Source: Undibacterium sp. KW1 (GTDB lineage: Bacteria; Pseudomonadota; Gammaproteobacteria; Burkholderiales; Burkholderiaceae_D). From it: 64,000 bases of DNA. Position numbers and translations under genes: made by a program. Positions 63,552-64,000 of this stretch are shown here, in pieces. The DNA is taken from assembly GCF_009937955.1 (NCBI RefSeq), contig NZ_AP018439.1:1674001-1738000 (forward strand), given 5' to 3'. The notes beneath the pieces were generated by a model. The model was given only the letters and a program-made list of their open reading frames with translations, was not told where the DNA came from and searched no databases. Numbering within the stretch: position 1 is the stretch's first letter; every line of letters begins with the position of its first letter.

Positions 63552-64000
63552 AAAAACTGATGTGGCTGATACGCCGTGAGTATTGGGAAAACAAGGCGAT
63601 GCTCTTATGGCCAAATGCATCGATAGCTGCACTACTAGTGATCTTGTATGCCTCAGTCAAAGGCAGACCCAGCTATCAGTTTGAAGGGCAGGTTGTCGAG
63701 CCTGCGGTCATGACTGCAGCACAGATCAGCTTTGTAATCAAGGGACTTAGCGATGCTTTTTATATACCATTGTCGCTGCTGGGGATACTTTTGCCAATAC
63801 TGGTTGGCGTGTATTGTCTGGGCTCGCTGTTTAATGAGCGGGACGACAGAAGTGCGCTTTTTTGGAAGTCTATGCCAGTCTCTGGAACCAGTTCGGTTCT
63901 ATCTAAAGTGCTGTTTGCGTTGTTGTTTTTTCCGCTCGCGACTTTGGTGTTTTCCCTGATCGCTGGCGTGCCTATTTTCTTGAGTTTTGCCATCAGCTTG
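63548..64000 (+). CDS. ABC transporter permease (3' end cut by window edge)
   Basis: The 151 visible residues begin with MKKLMWLIRREYWENKAMLLW, an ABC-2 type exporter start, followed by membrane segments near 25-40 and 75-95 (FYIPLSLLGILLPILVGVYCLGSLF), the conserved NERDDRSALFWKSMPVSGTSSVLSKV loop and a third segment. It belongs to the YtrA-regulated exporter and overlaps the ATPase stop. The frame remains open at base 64000. Confidence 0.9.
   Translation, partial: MKKLMWLIRREYWENKAMLLWPNASIAALLVILYASVKGRPSYQFEGQVVEPAVMTAAQISFVIKGLSDAFYIPLSLLGILLPILVGVYCLGSLFNERDDRSALFWKSMPVSGTSSVLSKVLFALLFFPLATLVFSLIAGVPIFLSFAISL

Noticed and set aside
1..64000. tRNA, rRNA, CRISPR array, prophage or transposase genes
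   Set aside because: None was recognised on either strand; the repeats present are palindromic and not spaced repeat arrays.

Overview
The window reads as a chromosomal segment of a Gram-negative betaproteobacterium, most likely Burkholderiales/Oxalobacteraceae (Undibacterium-like). This is inferred from gene content (two large TonB-dependent receptors, an ExbB/ExbD/ExbD Ton system, SppA, RF3, a BcrAD-type GlcNAc kinase), moderate GC and long intergenic palindromic repeats; no rRNA, tRNA, prophage, transposase or CRISPR array was seen.

Layout. 1-16.4 kb: a DesKR-like two-component pair (regulator cut by the left edge) behind a secreted amidohydrolase; SppA; an S1/P1 nuclease; a 266-bp element with perfect 26-bp inverted ends; an outer-membrane-like protein; RF3; a DUF3892 protein; a cystine-type binding protein and permease without an ATPase; an M48 protease with a TPR membrane partner; a DUF1275 protein. 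16.5-34.8 kb: an amino-sugar (GlcNAc/chitin fragment) utilisation island with a flavin-dependent halogenase homologue, a TonB-dependent receptor, a dedicated tonB-exbB-exbD-exbD operon, and nagK-nagQ(GntR)-nagA-nagB-II-sugar ABC transporter-GH3 hexosaminidase-ABC ATPase. A probable outlying part of the same regulon lies at 43.7-46.5 kb (AmpG-like MFS transporter and NagX-like acetyltransferase, divergent). 34.9-43.5 kb: small accessory genes, a LysR/oxidoreductase/GlcG block, a LytTR two-component system with a DUF2306 protein, and a cupin. 46.6-56.5 kb: HDOD protein, repeat-bearing lipoprotein, a TonB receptor translationally coupled to a beta-propeller phytase, and a degenerate GGDEF protein coupled to an AraC regulator. 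56.6-64 kb: S9 peptidase, AraC regulator, Asp/Glu racemase, DUF2785 protein and a YtrA-type GntR/ABC operon running off the right edge.

Main result. Three promoters (receptor, tonB operon, nag operon) share one layout: ATACC-N6-ATACC, two bases, then a TTGACA -35 box and a -10 box 17-18 bp on. This looks like the operator of the GntR regulator encoded inside the nag operon. A variant site and a half site lie in the MFS/nagX gap. Together they define a candidate regulon for import (receptor plus Ton system), inner-membrane transport, hydrolysis (GH3), phosphorylation (NagK), deacetylation (NagA) and deamination (NagB-II).

Three genes of this sugar pathway (nagA, the GH3 gene twice, nagX) carry single-base -1 frameshifts. 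Three of the four are a missing G in a G run, so sequencing error is the simplest reading. Every gap of the ton operon holds a different extragenic palindrome, and one ~100-bp palindromic repeat family recurs at least three times.
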